Positions 1 through 6,269 of a stretch of DNA of 10,260 nucleotides are shown piece by piece. The stretch covers positions 1 through 10,260 of the forward strand of contig JAECRX010000084.1 of NCBI GenBank assembly GCA_016292335.1. Direction: 5' to 3'. The stretch comes from Candidatus Sifarchaeum subterraneum. GTDB lineage: Archaea; Asgardarchaeota; Sifarchaeia; Sifarchaeales; Sifarchaeaceae. The translations under genes and the position numbers were made by a program. The notes under the pieces were generated by a model, which saw nothing but the letters and a program-made list of their open reading frames with translations, was not told where the DNA came from and searched no databases. The number at the start of each line of letters is the position of its first letter. Positions within the stretch are counted from its first letter, which is position 1.

Positions 1-2
1 AT

Positions 3-575
3 AGATTGGGCATTCCTATCGATGCTGCAACTAAGGAAATTTTTAATAGAATCAAAGGAAATGGAGTAAATGGTCCATACTCTTGGGAAAAAGTCTTAAA
101 AACTCTAAATGGCGCAATAAAAATATTTGGCAACAAAAAAATAAGTACTCACATAATAATTGGTCTTGGAGAAAGTGAAAAGGAGGCACTTCGAACAATT
201 CAAAGGGTTTTCGATATGCATATCTTACCTGGCCTCTTTGCATTCACACCTATTGAGGGTACAGCTTTAGAAAATTTAGAGTGCCCATCCCCTGAAAAAT
301 ATAGGAAAATCCAATTAGGCAGGCATCTAATTGTTAATAGAAAAATTAGATTTGAGGAAATGTCTTTTGATCGATATGGAAATATTATCGATTTTGGAGT
401 TCCTTCAGATGAATTGCATATGCATATTGAAACAGGAATACCGTTCATGACAACTGGTTGCCCTGATTGCAACCGTCCATTTTATAATGAATCTCCTAGA
501 GGCCCAATTTACAATTACCCAACCTCCTTATCTGAAAAAGACGTAGAACAGATAAAGAAACAAATTAAGATTTAA
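3..575 (+). CDS. Biotin-synthase-like radical SAM protein, C-terminal part (LipS1/LipS2-type lipoyl synthase subunit), 5' truncated
   Basis: The reading frame is open from the left edge (first whole codon at base 3) to a TAA at 573-575, so about 190 C-terminal residues are visible and the radical SAM CxxxCxxC motif lies outside the window. Visible features are a strand-turn THIIIGLGESEKEAL (about residues 48-62 of the visible part), typical of the second half of the radical SAM barrel in biotin-synthase relatives, and a C-terminal GCPDCNRPFYNE motif at about 151-162. Its two cysteines could bind an auxiliary iron-sulfur cluster. The gene stands 21 bp before the probable lplA start, in a cluster with lplB and a second biotin-synthase-like radical SAM gene. 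Thermococcus LipS1 and LipS2 are such proteins and together insert the two sulfurs of lipoate. I infer this gene is one of that pair, but which one I cannot say. A generic biotin-synthase-related radical SAM enzyme is the alternative. Confidence 0.65.
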   Translation, partial: RLGIPIDAATKEIFNRIKGNGVNGPYSWEKVLKTLNGAIKIFGNKKISTHIIIGLGESEKEALRTIQRVFDMHILPGLFAFTPIEGTALENLECPSPEKYRKIQLGRHLIVNRKIRFEEMSFDRYGNIIDFGVPSDELHMHIETGIPFMTTGCPDCNRPFYNESPRGPIYNYPTSLSEKDVEQIKKQIKI

Positions 576-584
576 AAATTAAAC

Positions 585-592
585 AAGGTGGA
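585..592 (+). promoter_or_regulatory. Shine-Dalgarno site of lplA, deciding the start codon
   Basis: AAGGTGGA lies directly before two in-frame ATG codons at 594 and 597. The longest open frame would begin at the GTG inside this motif (588), but that GTG is more likely part of the ribosome binding site. ATG 597 has the better spacing of 4 bases. Confidence 0.6.
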
Positions 593-596
593 AATG

Positions 597-1364
597 ATGG
601 AAGAATGGAGGTTAATTGATCTTGAAATCCGTGATGCAGCCATGAATATGGCTATTGATGAAGCAATATTGACTTTCAATTCACAGGGAAAGGTTCCAAA
701 TACTTTGAGAACGTATCGATGGAACCCGTCAGCTGTTTCAATAGGCTATTTCCAAAGCATCTACGAAGAGGTAGATATAGAGGCATGTAAAAAACGAGGA
801 ATAGATTTTATAAGGAGAATTACTGGAGGAGGGGCAGTTTTTCACGACTATGAGGGAGAGATCACCTACAGCATTATTGTAAGAAAAGATCATCCCAAAA
901 TTCCAACGAATATCATAAAATCATATCAGGTAATTTGTCAGGGTTTGTTATTTGCCTTGGCTGATTTAGGACTTGATGCTGAATTTAAACCAATAAATGA
1001 TATCATAGTAGCTGGAAAGAAAATCTCAGGCAATGCGCAAACTAGGAAAAAAAATATCTGTTTGCAGCACGGAACTGTTCTGGTAGATTTAGATCCCAAA
1101 GCTATGTTCTCAGTCTTAAAAATATCTGATGAAAAAATGCGTGATAAATTAATAAAACAAGTAGGGAGGAACGTTACATCAATTCGTGGAGAGCTTGGCG
1201 AGAACATAGATTTCGAAATTGTTAAAAATGCAATTGTAAATGGTTTTAGTAAAGCCTTGTCCTTTGAGCCTGTGAAAGATAAATTGACTAAAGAAGAGTT
1301 TGAACTGGCAAAAAGACTTAAACAAGAAAAATATACATCTAAAAATTGGATCTTTAAACGCTAA
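597..1364 (+). CDS. lplA: Lipoate-protein ligase A, catalytic subunit
   Basis: This protein activates lipoate or octanoate with ATP and transfers it to a lysine of lipoyl carrier domains such as GcvH or 2-oxoacid dehydrogenase E2, in the cytoplasm. From ATG 597 it is 255 residues, the usual size of the stand-alone catalytic (LplA/BPL-fold) domain of archaeal bipartite ligases. The family motif RRITGGGAVFHD is at about residues 73-84. The GKKISGNAQTR segment at about 140-150 carries the lysine expected to hold the lipoyl-adenylate, followed by QHGTVLVDLD. The C-terminal domain of the one-chain E. coli enzyme is absent and is supplied by the next gene, 11 bp downstream. The longest frame starts at GTG 588, but that codon lies within the SD motif. 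An octanoyltransferase or a biotin ligase are less likely because of the ligase motifs and the lplB neighbour. Confidence 0.9.
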   Translation: MEEWRLIDLEIRDAAMNMAIDEAILTFNSQGKVPNTLRTYRWNPSAVSIGYFQSIYEEVDIEACKKRGIDFIRRITGGGAVFHDYEGEITYSIIVRKDHPKIPTNIIKSYQVICQGLLFALADLGLDAEFKPINDIIVAGKKISGNAQTRKKNICLQHGTVLVDLDPKAMFSVLKISDEKMRDKLIKQVGRNVTSIRGELGENIDFEIVKNAIVNGFSKALSFEPVKDKLTKEEFELAKRLKQEKYTSKNWIFKR

Positions 1365-1375
1365 GAGGGCAATTT

Positions 1376-1657
1376 ATGAAGAAAAAAGCGGAGTTTAAAA
1401 TCCCAGGTGGGAAATTAGTTAAAGTAACAATAGATGTTGAGGAGTCAAAAATTGCGGACATAATGATTACTGGCGATTTTTTTATGCATCCAGAAGAAGA
1501 GATTGACAATTTAGAGTCTCACTTGAAAGGGATTTCTACTGATGAAAACAATGTTAAACAAGCTATAAATGATTTTTTTAGGACTAAAAACGTGGAACTG
1601 ATAGGTGCGAAGCCAGAAGATCTTTTATATGTCATTATGAAAGCAATCAAAGAGTAA
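1376..1657 (+). CDS. lplB: Lipoate-protein ligase accessory subunit LplB
   Basis: This is a 93-residue protein matching the small C-terminal domain of lipoate ligases, which in archaea such as Thermoplasma acidophilum is a separate protein needed for LplA to form lipoyl-adenylate. It opens with KKKAEFKIPGGKLVKVTID, the strand pattern typical of this domain. It continues with a MITGDFFMHPEEEIDNLE segment (about residues 30-47), a helix ending in an amphipathic stretch around VKQAINDFF, and GAKPEDLLYVIMKAI near the end. The start ATG is preceded by GAGGG at 1365-1369 with good spacing. Only 11 bp separate it from lplA, so the two are surely co-transcribed. No catalytic residues are expected. 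The assignment rests on the domain pattern and the position after lplA. Confidence 0.85.
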   Translation: MKKKAEFKIPGGKLVKVTIDVEESKIADIMITGDFFMHPEEEIDNLESHLKGISTDENNVKQAINDFFRTKNVELIGAKPEDLLYVIMKAIKE

Positions 1658-1714
1658 CCGTATTTTAAAGCCTCAATAAATTGGATCTTATGCGATTTTT
1701 CATTCAATCATAAA

Positions 1715-1722
1715 AAGGTGGA
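1715..1722 (+). promoter_or_regulatory. Shine-Dalgarno-like AAGGTGGA at the head of the second radical SAM gene
   Basis: AAGGTGGA at 1715-1722 is identical to the lplA site and contains the GTG (1718) at which the longest frame would begin. If it works as the ribosome binding site, translation starts downstream, most simply at the in-frame TTG at 1733, giving a protein 5 residues shorter. Confidence 0.4.
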
Positions 1723-2755
1723 TAGTGAATATTTGAGTTCTGGAGAATACAATACTTTACGCATTTTGGAAAAAGCATTGGAAACCTCAATCGATTTTAA
1801 TGAAGCTAATTTTTTGAAAAGATCCATAAATCAGAGAAATTTAGAAAAATTATTTGACACAGCATTTACCATTAGAAAAAAATATTTTGGGGATTCTTTA
1901 AATTGTTTTTATCCTGGAATGTCATTTCCTGCGATTTCCATTACTGGAGCTAAATGTTCCCTTAACTGCAAACATTGTAACGCCCACTACTTACAGCACA
2001 TGATGCCAGCAACCAACCCTGATCAATTATATGACGTTTGTTTAAATCTTGAAAAAAAAGGAGCAGTTGGATGTTTAATTAGCGGTGGAAATACTCCTCA
2101 TGGTGCACTCCCTTTCGCTGAAGACTTTATCGAAGCAATAAAAAAGATTAAGATGAATACCAATCTTATTTTAAATGTCCATACAGGATTAATAGATTTT
2201 GAAATCGCAAAAGGTCTGGTGGATGCAAGAGTTGATGTAGCTTCAATTGACATCGTTGGTTCAGATGAAACAATAAGGGAAATATATGGTTTAAAAAAAA
2301 CAATAAAAGACTATGAAAAAGCCCTTGACAATCATGTTAAAGCTGGGTTCAAAATAATTGTTCCACATGTTTGTGTTGGGCTACATTATGGCGAAATCAA
2401 GGGCGAATTAAAAGCTTTGGAGATGATTTCTAAAATTTCACCTGAAACGATTGTTTTCATTGTCATAATTCCCGTCAAAGGTACTGAAATGGAAAACGTT
2501 CTTCCACCACCGCCACTTGAGGTAGCTAAACTAATTGCCATTGCAAAATTGATTTTTCCGAAAACATCACTTGCTTTAGGCTGTATGCGTCCTTCAAGAG
2601 AATATCGAAATGATCTTGACTTTTTGGCATTGAAAGCGGGTATAGATAGAATAGGACTTATAAGAAAAAGAGTAAGATTTGAGGCAGAAAAACGACTGGG
2701 CCTTAAAATTAGGGAATATATTTCTTGTTGCTCAGTTGACCCTAAAATTCTTTGA
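1718..2755 (+). CDS. Biotin-synthase-like radical SAM protein (LipS1/LipS2-type lipoyl synthase subunit)
   Basis: This 345-residue protein (340 if started at TTG 1733) is a radical SAM enzyme. GAKCSLNCKHCN places the CxxxCxxC cluster ligands at C80, C84 and C87, and CLISGGNTPHG at about 119-129 is the SAM-contacting GG motif. The barrel continues through NVHTGLID, VDVASIDIVG and KIIVPHVCVGL. LALGCMRPSREYR (about 286-297) holds a conserved-looking cysteine, C289. A C-terminal pair, C337/C338, could bind an auxiliary cluster. It belongs to the uncharacterised biotin-synthetase homologues to which archaeal LipS proteins were once assigned. Its place 60 bp after lplB, with another such radical SAM gene before lplA, supports a role as the partner sulfur-inserting lipoyl synthase. 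The product is inferred; the radical SAM fold is plain. A T-rich run lies just after its stop. Confidence 0.75.
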   Translation: MDSEYLSSGEYNTLRILEKALETSIDFNEANFLKRSINQRNLEKLFDTAFTIRKKYFGDSLNCFYPGMSFPAISITGAKCSLNCKHCNAHYLQHMMPATNPDQLYDVCLNLEKKGAVGCLISGGNTPHGALPFAEDFIEAIKKIKMNTNLILNVHTGLIDFEIAKGLVDARVDVASIDIVGSDETIREIYGLKKTIKDYEKALDNHVKAGFKIIVPHVCVGLHYGEIKGELKALEMISKISPETIVFIVIIPVKGTEMENVLPPPPLEVAKLIAIAKLIFPKTSLALGCMRPSREYRNDLDFLALKAGIDRIGLIRKRVRFEAEKRLGLKIREYISCCSVDPKIL

Positions 2756-2756
2756 T

Positions 2757-2776
2757 TATTTTGTTATATTTTTTAT
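2757..2776 (+). terminator. Probable T-rich terminator between convergent genes
   Basis: The 29 bp between the convergent radical SAM and DUF2225 genes is T-rich on the plus strand (TTATTTTGTTATATTTTTTA). This is the type of U-rich tract that ends transcription in archaea. No stem-loop is visible. Confidence 0.4.
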
Positions 2777-2784
2777 GTGAAATC

Positions 2785-3432
2785 TTAACTCTTACTTACG
2801 TCTTTTACTTTATTGTCTTTTTTTTCTGCAAATGCACGTTGCTCTTCAGTCCATTTCAGTAACCAACTTTGTTCGCCTTTCTTATCCACAAGGTTTTGTA
2901 CCATACTAAAAAAGTGGATTGCTTCATCAAAACTGCCTAATAATCGATTTATTTCTCCACAAAGATAAGTAAATATAGCTTTTTCATCCTTCTCTAAATC
3001 GCCTTTTAGTGTTAATGTTAAAAACTTGAGAGCTTTTTTGAGGCATTCCTTTTCGTTTTCTCTATCAGCATCGGCAGATCTTGCAGTCCATGCAGCTTTA
3101 TGATAGACCACCGCAATTACAGATGGATCTACACTCCCTTTTTCTGGCTCTTCTGCTAGAAGGTTTTCTGCAAGGAGAACATACTTTTTCCAACCAGGAA
3201 TGCTCGGTTCTTCATAGATAGCTTCAGAAGTAGCATCTTTGAAATTATTTGGCCAACTAGAGAACATACATTTAGGACAAGTATGAACAAAGTGTGGAAG
3301 GGGATTATATCCCCAGTAGTTTGGCATAAAATCCTTTGTTTTTGAGGCATAACCACAACTCATGATTTTTGTTGCTACAAACAAAGTTCCACATTTTGGA
3401 CAAACAACCGAAGCTCTATCAACTGTGGTCAT
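2785..3432 (-). CDS. DUF2225-like zinc-ribbon protein with TPR-like C-terminus
   Basis: This 215-residue cytoplasmic protein has no signal peptide and no membrane segment. The first 60 residues carry a split zinc-binding pattern: CPKC (C11, C14), a further cysteine in SCGY (C26), and TCPKC (C52, C55) before a short FSSWPNNF segment. The linker KDFMPNYWGYNPLPHFVHTCPKC resembles the DUF2225 family, where CPxCG and CPxC pairs flank an 'F.P.Y.G.NP..Y' stretch. Residues of about 95-195 are helical with TPR-like features (AWTARSADADRENEKECL, RLLGSFDEAIHFF), as in other DUF2225 proteins. The function of this family is not known to me, so I give none. The ATG at 3432 has an AAGAAGGT SD (3439-3446, minus strand). 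The gene lies downstream of thrB in the same direction, but a 177 bp gap suggests separate transcription. Confidence 0.6.
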   Translation of the reverse strand: MTTVDRASVVCPKCGTLFVATKIMSCGYASKTKDFMPNYWGYNPLPHFVHTCPKCMFSSWPNNFKDATSEAIYEEPSIPGWKKYVLLAENLLAEEPEKGSVDPSVIAVVYHKAAWTARSADADRENEKECLKKALKFLTLTLKGDLEKDEKAIFTYLCGEINRLLGSFDEAIHFFSMVQNLVDKKGEQSWLLKWTEEQRAFAEKKDNKVKDVSKS

Positions 3433-3586
3433 ACAATTACCTTCTTGGCGTATGATTGATGCAAAATATACTCTTCAACTTCGCTTGACTATTCTCTTTG
3501 CATTTGAATATCCCAAACAGAAATTTACTGGGTCTTCAGAGACTGTAACTGAAAATATTGTTAACTTCTGAATTCAGTTCACACCT

Positions 3587-3601
3587 AAAGGAAGAAAACA
3601 C
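3587..3601 (-). terminator. Possible U-rich terminator of thrB
   Basis: Just after the thrB stop, the minus strand reads GTGTTTTCTTCCTTT, a pyrimidine-rich tract that could end transcription before the DUF2225 gene. No hairpin is evident. Confidence 0.3.
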
Positions 3602-3609
3602 TCTATAAA

Positions 3610-4548
3610 TTAAATTTCTTTGGACCCGAATGTTGGACGTCCTGTAAAAGCTTCACAAGGTACATTATGTTGTTCAAAAGCTTCCTTCATAGCTTTAACG
3701 ACTTCATTAGCATCTGCAGTTTTTGGATTTACACACGCAATCATTGTTGGGCCAGCACCACTTAAAGTTATGCCTGTAGCTCCAGCATCAAGTGCTGATT
3801 TTCGAACATGTGCATATCCTTCTATGAGATGTGAACGTGCTTTTTCAATGATTATGTCGGAAAATCCCTCACCAATGAGTTCTGGGTCGTTTTTTAGCAT
3901 GCCTACAACAACACATGCAGCGTGTCCTATATTGTGAACCATTCGTGGAATTTCCACAGCTTTTGGGAGGACAGCTCTAGCTTCTTTTGTGGTATAACGA
4001 ATACTTGGAACGGCGATAGCAAATTCAATATCGGAGGGAGGTGGAAAGTTTAACACTTCAATTGGATCGTATGATTTAATTATCGTGAATCCGCCTAGTA
4101 AGCTTGGAGCCACGTTATCTGCGTGAGCTACACCTGCGCTTGCAAGTTCGCCTTGTGCTGTTATTGCAACAAGTTCGTTTTTAACAAAATTTAACCCCGA
4201 AAGACTATTCAATGCAAAAGCAGTAGCTGCTGCACTAGCTGCACTACTTCCTAATCCAGTTCCCGGAGTTACTCCCTTGTTAATATGGACTCGGATACCA
4301 ACTTCTTCTCTCATTCTTTTTAAGAATTCGAGACAAACAACTCCAGCGGTGTTTTGCTCAGGTATAGTTGGTATTTTATCTGCATCTACTCCACTAATGG
4401 AAATCTCAACTCCTGAAATATCTGTTACAATTTCAGTTTCTACTATATCAAACATAGAATCTAGTGCAAGTCCAAAAACATCAAAACCAGGCCCTAAGTT
4501 TGCAGTTGTGCAAGGAGCTTGAATTTTCATCTTTTTAAAGGTTATCAT
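3610..4548 (-). CDS. thrB: Homoserine kinase
   Basis: This is a GHMP-superfamily kinase that phosphorylates L-homoserine for threonine synthesis in the cytoplasm. From ATG 4548 it has 312 residues, the normal length for ThrB. All three GHMP motifs are present: PCTTANLGPGFDVFGLAL at 12-29 (motif 1), the phosphate-binding loop PGTGLGSSAASAAA at 95-108 (motif 2), and LSGAGPTMI at 262-270 (motif 3). The TTANLGPGFD form and the AGVAHADNVAPSLLGG stretch are characteristic of homoserine kinase rather than mevalonate or shikimate kinase. I prefer ATG 4548 because GGTGA at 4553-4557 stands just upstream, and because the longest frame (from 4608) would add 20 unconserved residues and reach almost to the promoter. 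A second in-frame ATG at 4530 is possible. No other threonine gene is in the window. Confidence 0.92.
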   Translation of the reverse strand: MITFKKMKIQAPCTTANLGPGFDVFGLALDSMFDIVETEIVTDISGVEISISGVDADKIPTIPEQNTAGVVCLEFLKRMREEVGIRVHINKGVTPGTGLGSSAASAAATAFALNSLSGLNFVKNELVAITAQGELASAGVAHADNVAPSLLGGFTIIKSYDPIEVLNFPPPSDIEFAIAVPSIRYTTKEARAVLPKAVEIPRMVHNIGHAACVVVGMLKNDPELIGEGFSDIIIEKARSHLIEGYAHVRKSALDAGATGITLSGAGPTMIACVNPKTADANEVVKAMKEAFEQHNVPCEAFTGRPTFGSKEI

Positions 4549-4552
4549 GCTT

Positions 4553-4557
4553 TCACC
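4553..4557 (-). promoter_or_regulatory. Shine-Dalgarno site of thrB, deciding the start codon
   Basis: The minus strand reads GGTGA 4 bases before ATG 4548. This supports the 312-residue start over the longer frame beginning at 4608. Confidence 0.6.
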
Positions 4558-4610
4558 ACATTTTTTTATTGGTAGGATATTTTTTGGATGTCCATTGAAA
4601 TTTAACAATG

Positions 4611-4620
4611 CTATTTATAT
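4611..4620 (-). promoter_or_regulatory. Probable TATA box of thrB
   Basis: The minus strand reads ATATAAATAG, close to the archaeal TATA-box consensus, with purine-rich AAAGAGC just upstream as a possible BRE. A start site about 25 bases on (near 4590) would give a leader of about 40 nt containing the GGTGA site. Confidence 0.45.
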
Positions 4621-4686
4621 GCTCTTTATAAAAAATGTTGTGGATAAGTAAATTCATAAATATCCTCCCCTTATTGGAATTGAGTA

Positions 4687-4935
4687 GGTGACATGGGTGT
4701 TCTGAAATTAAATGAGGAATAGAGCAATGAACGGATCATGGCGATGATCTGGGAAAAGAAATTGAAGAAAGTTCCTATTGCTTGGATGATGGGTCGGAAT
4801 AGCCCATCAAATTGGGAAAGATGGGGGAGTTTTGCCTAAGAGCAGCGATCTTGGTGTAAAGATTGCGAAGGCACCTTCAATGATCTTACTGGTAAGGTTC
4901 TCGAAGCAACAAAATGGAACCCAGAGATTGGATTT
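4687..4935 (+). pseudogene. Decayed zinc-ribbon transposase remnant (IS1595/IS1-like N-terminus)
   Basis: One reading frame from ATG 4693, preceded by a fossil GGTGA (4687-4691), runs through in-frame stops at 4720 (TAG) and 4837 (TAA). It reads SNERIMAMIWEK, then SNWERWGSFA, then a stop, then EQRSWCKDCEGTFNDLTGK (about 4840-4896). The CKDCxxTFNDLTG pattern after a W-rich strand is what I recognise as the second half of the N-terminal zinc ribbon of IS1595-like and related DDE transposases. The first CPxC pair is missing; a frame change near 4750-4800 restores a cysteine in SSYCLDDGSE, suggesting indels. Resemblance ends at about 4935 and no DDE domain follows. I read it as a non-functional 5' remnant. 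The exact family is uncertain, and a decayed zinc-ribbon gene of another kind is possible. Confidence 0.5.
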
Positions 4936-5030
4936 TTATCGTCTATTTTTTCTTCAAGCTCCACCTCAATTTGTACAGTTATCTTTGTCCGTGACTATTT
5001 ACACCTTTAACTCAAAATCCAAAAATGAAG
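4936..5030. other. Intergenic stretch without recognisable content
   Basis: Between the transposase remnant and the tfb promoter I see AT-rich sequence with no supported gene, RNA or repeat. An open frame passing through it shows no family resemblance. Confidence 0.4.
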
Positions 5031-5040
5031 TATTATATAA
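5031..5040 (+). promoter_or_regulatory. Probable TATA box of tfb
   Basis: TATTATATAA, with purine-rich AAATGAAG just upstream as a possible BRE, is the best archaeal promoter match before tfb. The predicted start near 5060-5065 would give a leader of about 70 nt. Confidence 0.4.
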
Positions 5041-5135
5041 TCCTAAAGATAAGATATCTTTGAGAATAAATTTTCGCTTGGGAAATCAATAAAATAAATA
5101 CAAAAAGATGAAAGTTCTAAATCGGATGAAAAAAA

Positions 5136-6056
5136 TTGCCAGCTGACAACGAGATTAAAAAATGCCCAGAATGCGGAAGTTCTGAAATCATTGTTGACAA
5201 AACAACAGGAGATACAATTTGTAGGAATTGCGGGCAGGTTATCAGTTCACATCTGATTGATATGGGTCCTGAGTGGCGTGAATTCACACCAGAGGAAAAA
5301 GACGGGAGAAGACGAGTCGGTCTCCCGTTAACTCCGACTATTGTAGATAAGGGTCTAAGTACCATAATAGGAAAAGAAAACATAGATGCCTATGGAAGCA
5401 AACTCTCTCCAAAGAAACGTGCTGAAGTTTTTCGGCTTCGAAAATGGCAAATGAGAACAAGTATGCAGAGTTCAAAAGAAAGAAATCTCTTAATTGCACT
5501 TACAGAAATCAACAGATTAGCAGGTCAGCTTGAACTTCCCAAAAGTGTGAAAGAAACAGCTGCAGAAATTTACAGAGAAATTATCGACAAGAGACTAGTG
5601 AGAGGCCGATTAATTGAAGCCATGGCTGCTGCAGCCATATATGCTGCTGCCAGAATCAATAAAGTTCTACGAACATTAAAAGAAGTTGCACAAGCATCTA
5701 AAATTGATGAAATAGATCTTGGGAGTTACTATAGGCTAATCCGAAGAGAACTAGATTTACAGATTCCAAACATCAGTCCAATAGACTATGTTTCTCGTTT
5801 TGTAGAAGAATTGAAATTATCTACTGAAACCCAAAAATCTGCAATTGAAATATTAAAAAAAGCAGAGAAAGCAGGATTGTTTGCAGGAAGAGATCCATCT
5901 GGCCTTGCCGCATCCGCAATTTACATAGCTAGTATCATGGAAAACGAACGAAGAACACAAAGAGAACTTGCAAATGTAGCCCATGTAACTGAGGTTACCG
6001 TTCGAAATAGATACAAAGAACTTGCAGAAAAACTTGACCTGAAGATTACGGTTTAA
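5136..6056 (+). CDS. tfb: Transcription initiation factor B (TFB, TFIIB homologue)
   Basis: TFB binds the TBP-TATA complex and BRE and recruits archaeal RNA polymerase. At 306 residues it is full length. The N-terminal zinc ribbon has C10, C13, C29 and C32 (CPECGS...CRNCG). The B-reader/linker region includes LTPTIVDKGLSTIIG at 65-79 and LSPKKRAEVFRLRKWQ at 90-105. Two cyclin-like repeats follow at roughly 115-205 and 213-300, the second with the DNA-contacting helix-turn-helix RTQRELANVAHVTEVTVRNR. The start must be TTG 5136: an in-frame TGA at 5127-5129 closes the frame upstream and the zinc ribbon begins 10 codons later. The SD is weak (GGATGAA at 5124-5130). Its neighbours are unrelated, so it is probably monocistronic. 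Whether this is the only TFB of the cell cannot be told here. Confidence 0.96.
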   Translation: MPADNEIKKCPECGSSEIIVDKTTGDTICRNCGQVISSHLIDMGPEWREFTPEEKDGRRRVGLPLTPTIVDKGLSTIIGKENIDAYGSKLSPKKRAEVFRLRKWQMRTSMQSSKERNLLIALTEINRLAGQLELPKSVKETAAEIYREIIDKRLVRGRLIEAMAAAAIYAAARINKVLRTLKEVAQASKIDEIDLGSYYRLIRRELDLQIPNISPIDYVSRFVEELKLSTETQKSAIEILKKAEKAGLFAGRDPSGLAASAIYIASIMENERRTQRELANVAHVTEVTVRNRYKELAEKLDLKITV

Positions 6057-6075
6057 AAAATCTATAAATTCCGAA

Positions 6076-6116
6076 AAATTTTTTATCTATCCCTCTATCT
6101 CTTATTATTTCTGAAA
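6076..6116 (+). terminator. Probable pyrimidine-rich terminator of tfb
   Basis: A run beginning ATTTTTTATCTATCCCTCTA, about 25 bases after the tfb stop and continuing T-rich to about 6110, fits an archaeal U-rich terminator. No hairpin is needed or seen. Confidence 0.4.
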
Positions 6117-6269
6117 TATTGCTTGTATCATTGGAGTAAAATTTATATTCTCAATGTAAACATACAAAATTAGTTTAATTATTAAATATCCTCTCTTCTT
6201 TTTAATCTATGTTTGTATTTTCAAAGATTTCAGTATCATGGAGTTACGATAAGTGCCAAGACATTGGAT
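6117..6269. other. AT-rich intergenic stretch without recognisable content
   Basis: Nothing supportable was found on either strand. It may include the lost 3' part of the minus-strand transposase remnant that follows, but I could not trace family motifs in it. Confidence 0.4.

Noticed and set aside
4788..4808. Hairpin GATGGG...CCCATC and C-box-like GATGAT words suggesting a C/D box or other small RNA.
   Set aside because: No proper C/D box pair or kink-turn spacing is seen, and the sequence lies inside the transposase remnant reading frame.
4832..5092. Open frame of 86 codons upstream of tfb.
   Set aside because: It is out of frame with the transposase remnant, lacks an SD, has low-complexity composition and runs through the tfb promoter.
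4609..5135. tRNA, rRNA or CRISPR sequences in the gene-poor gaps (also 6057-7201).
   Set aside because: No T-loop GGTTCRAATCC-type sequence with cloverleaf partners, no rRNA-like blocks and no regularly spaced direct repeats were seen by eye.
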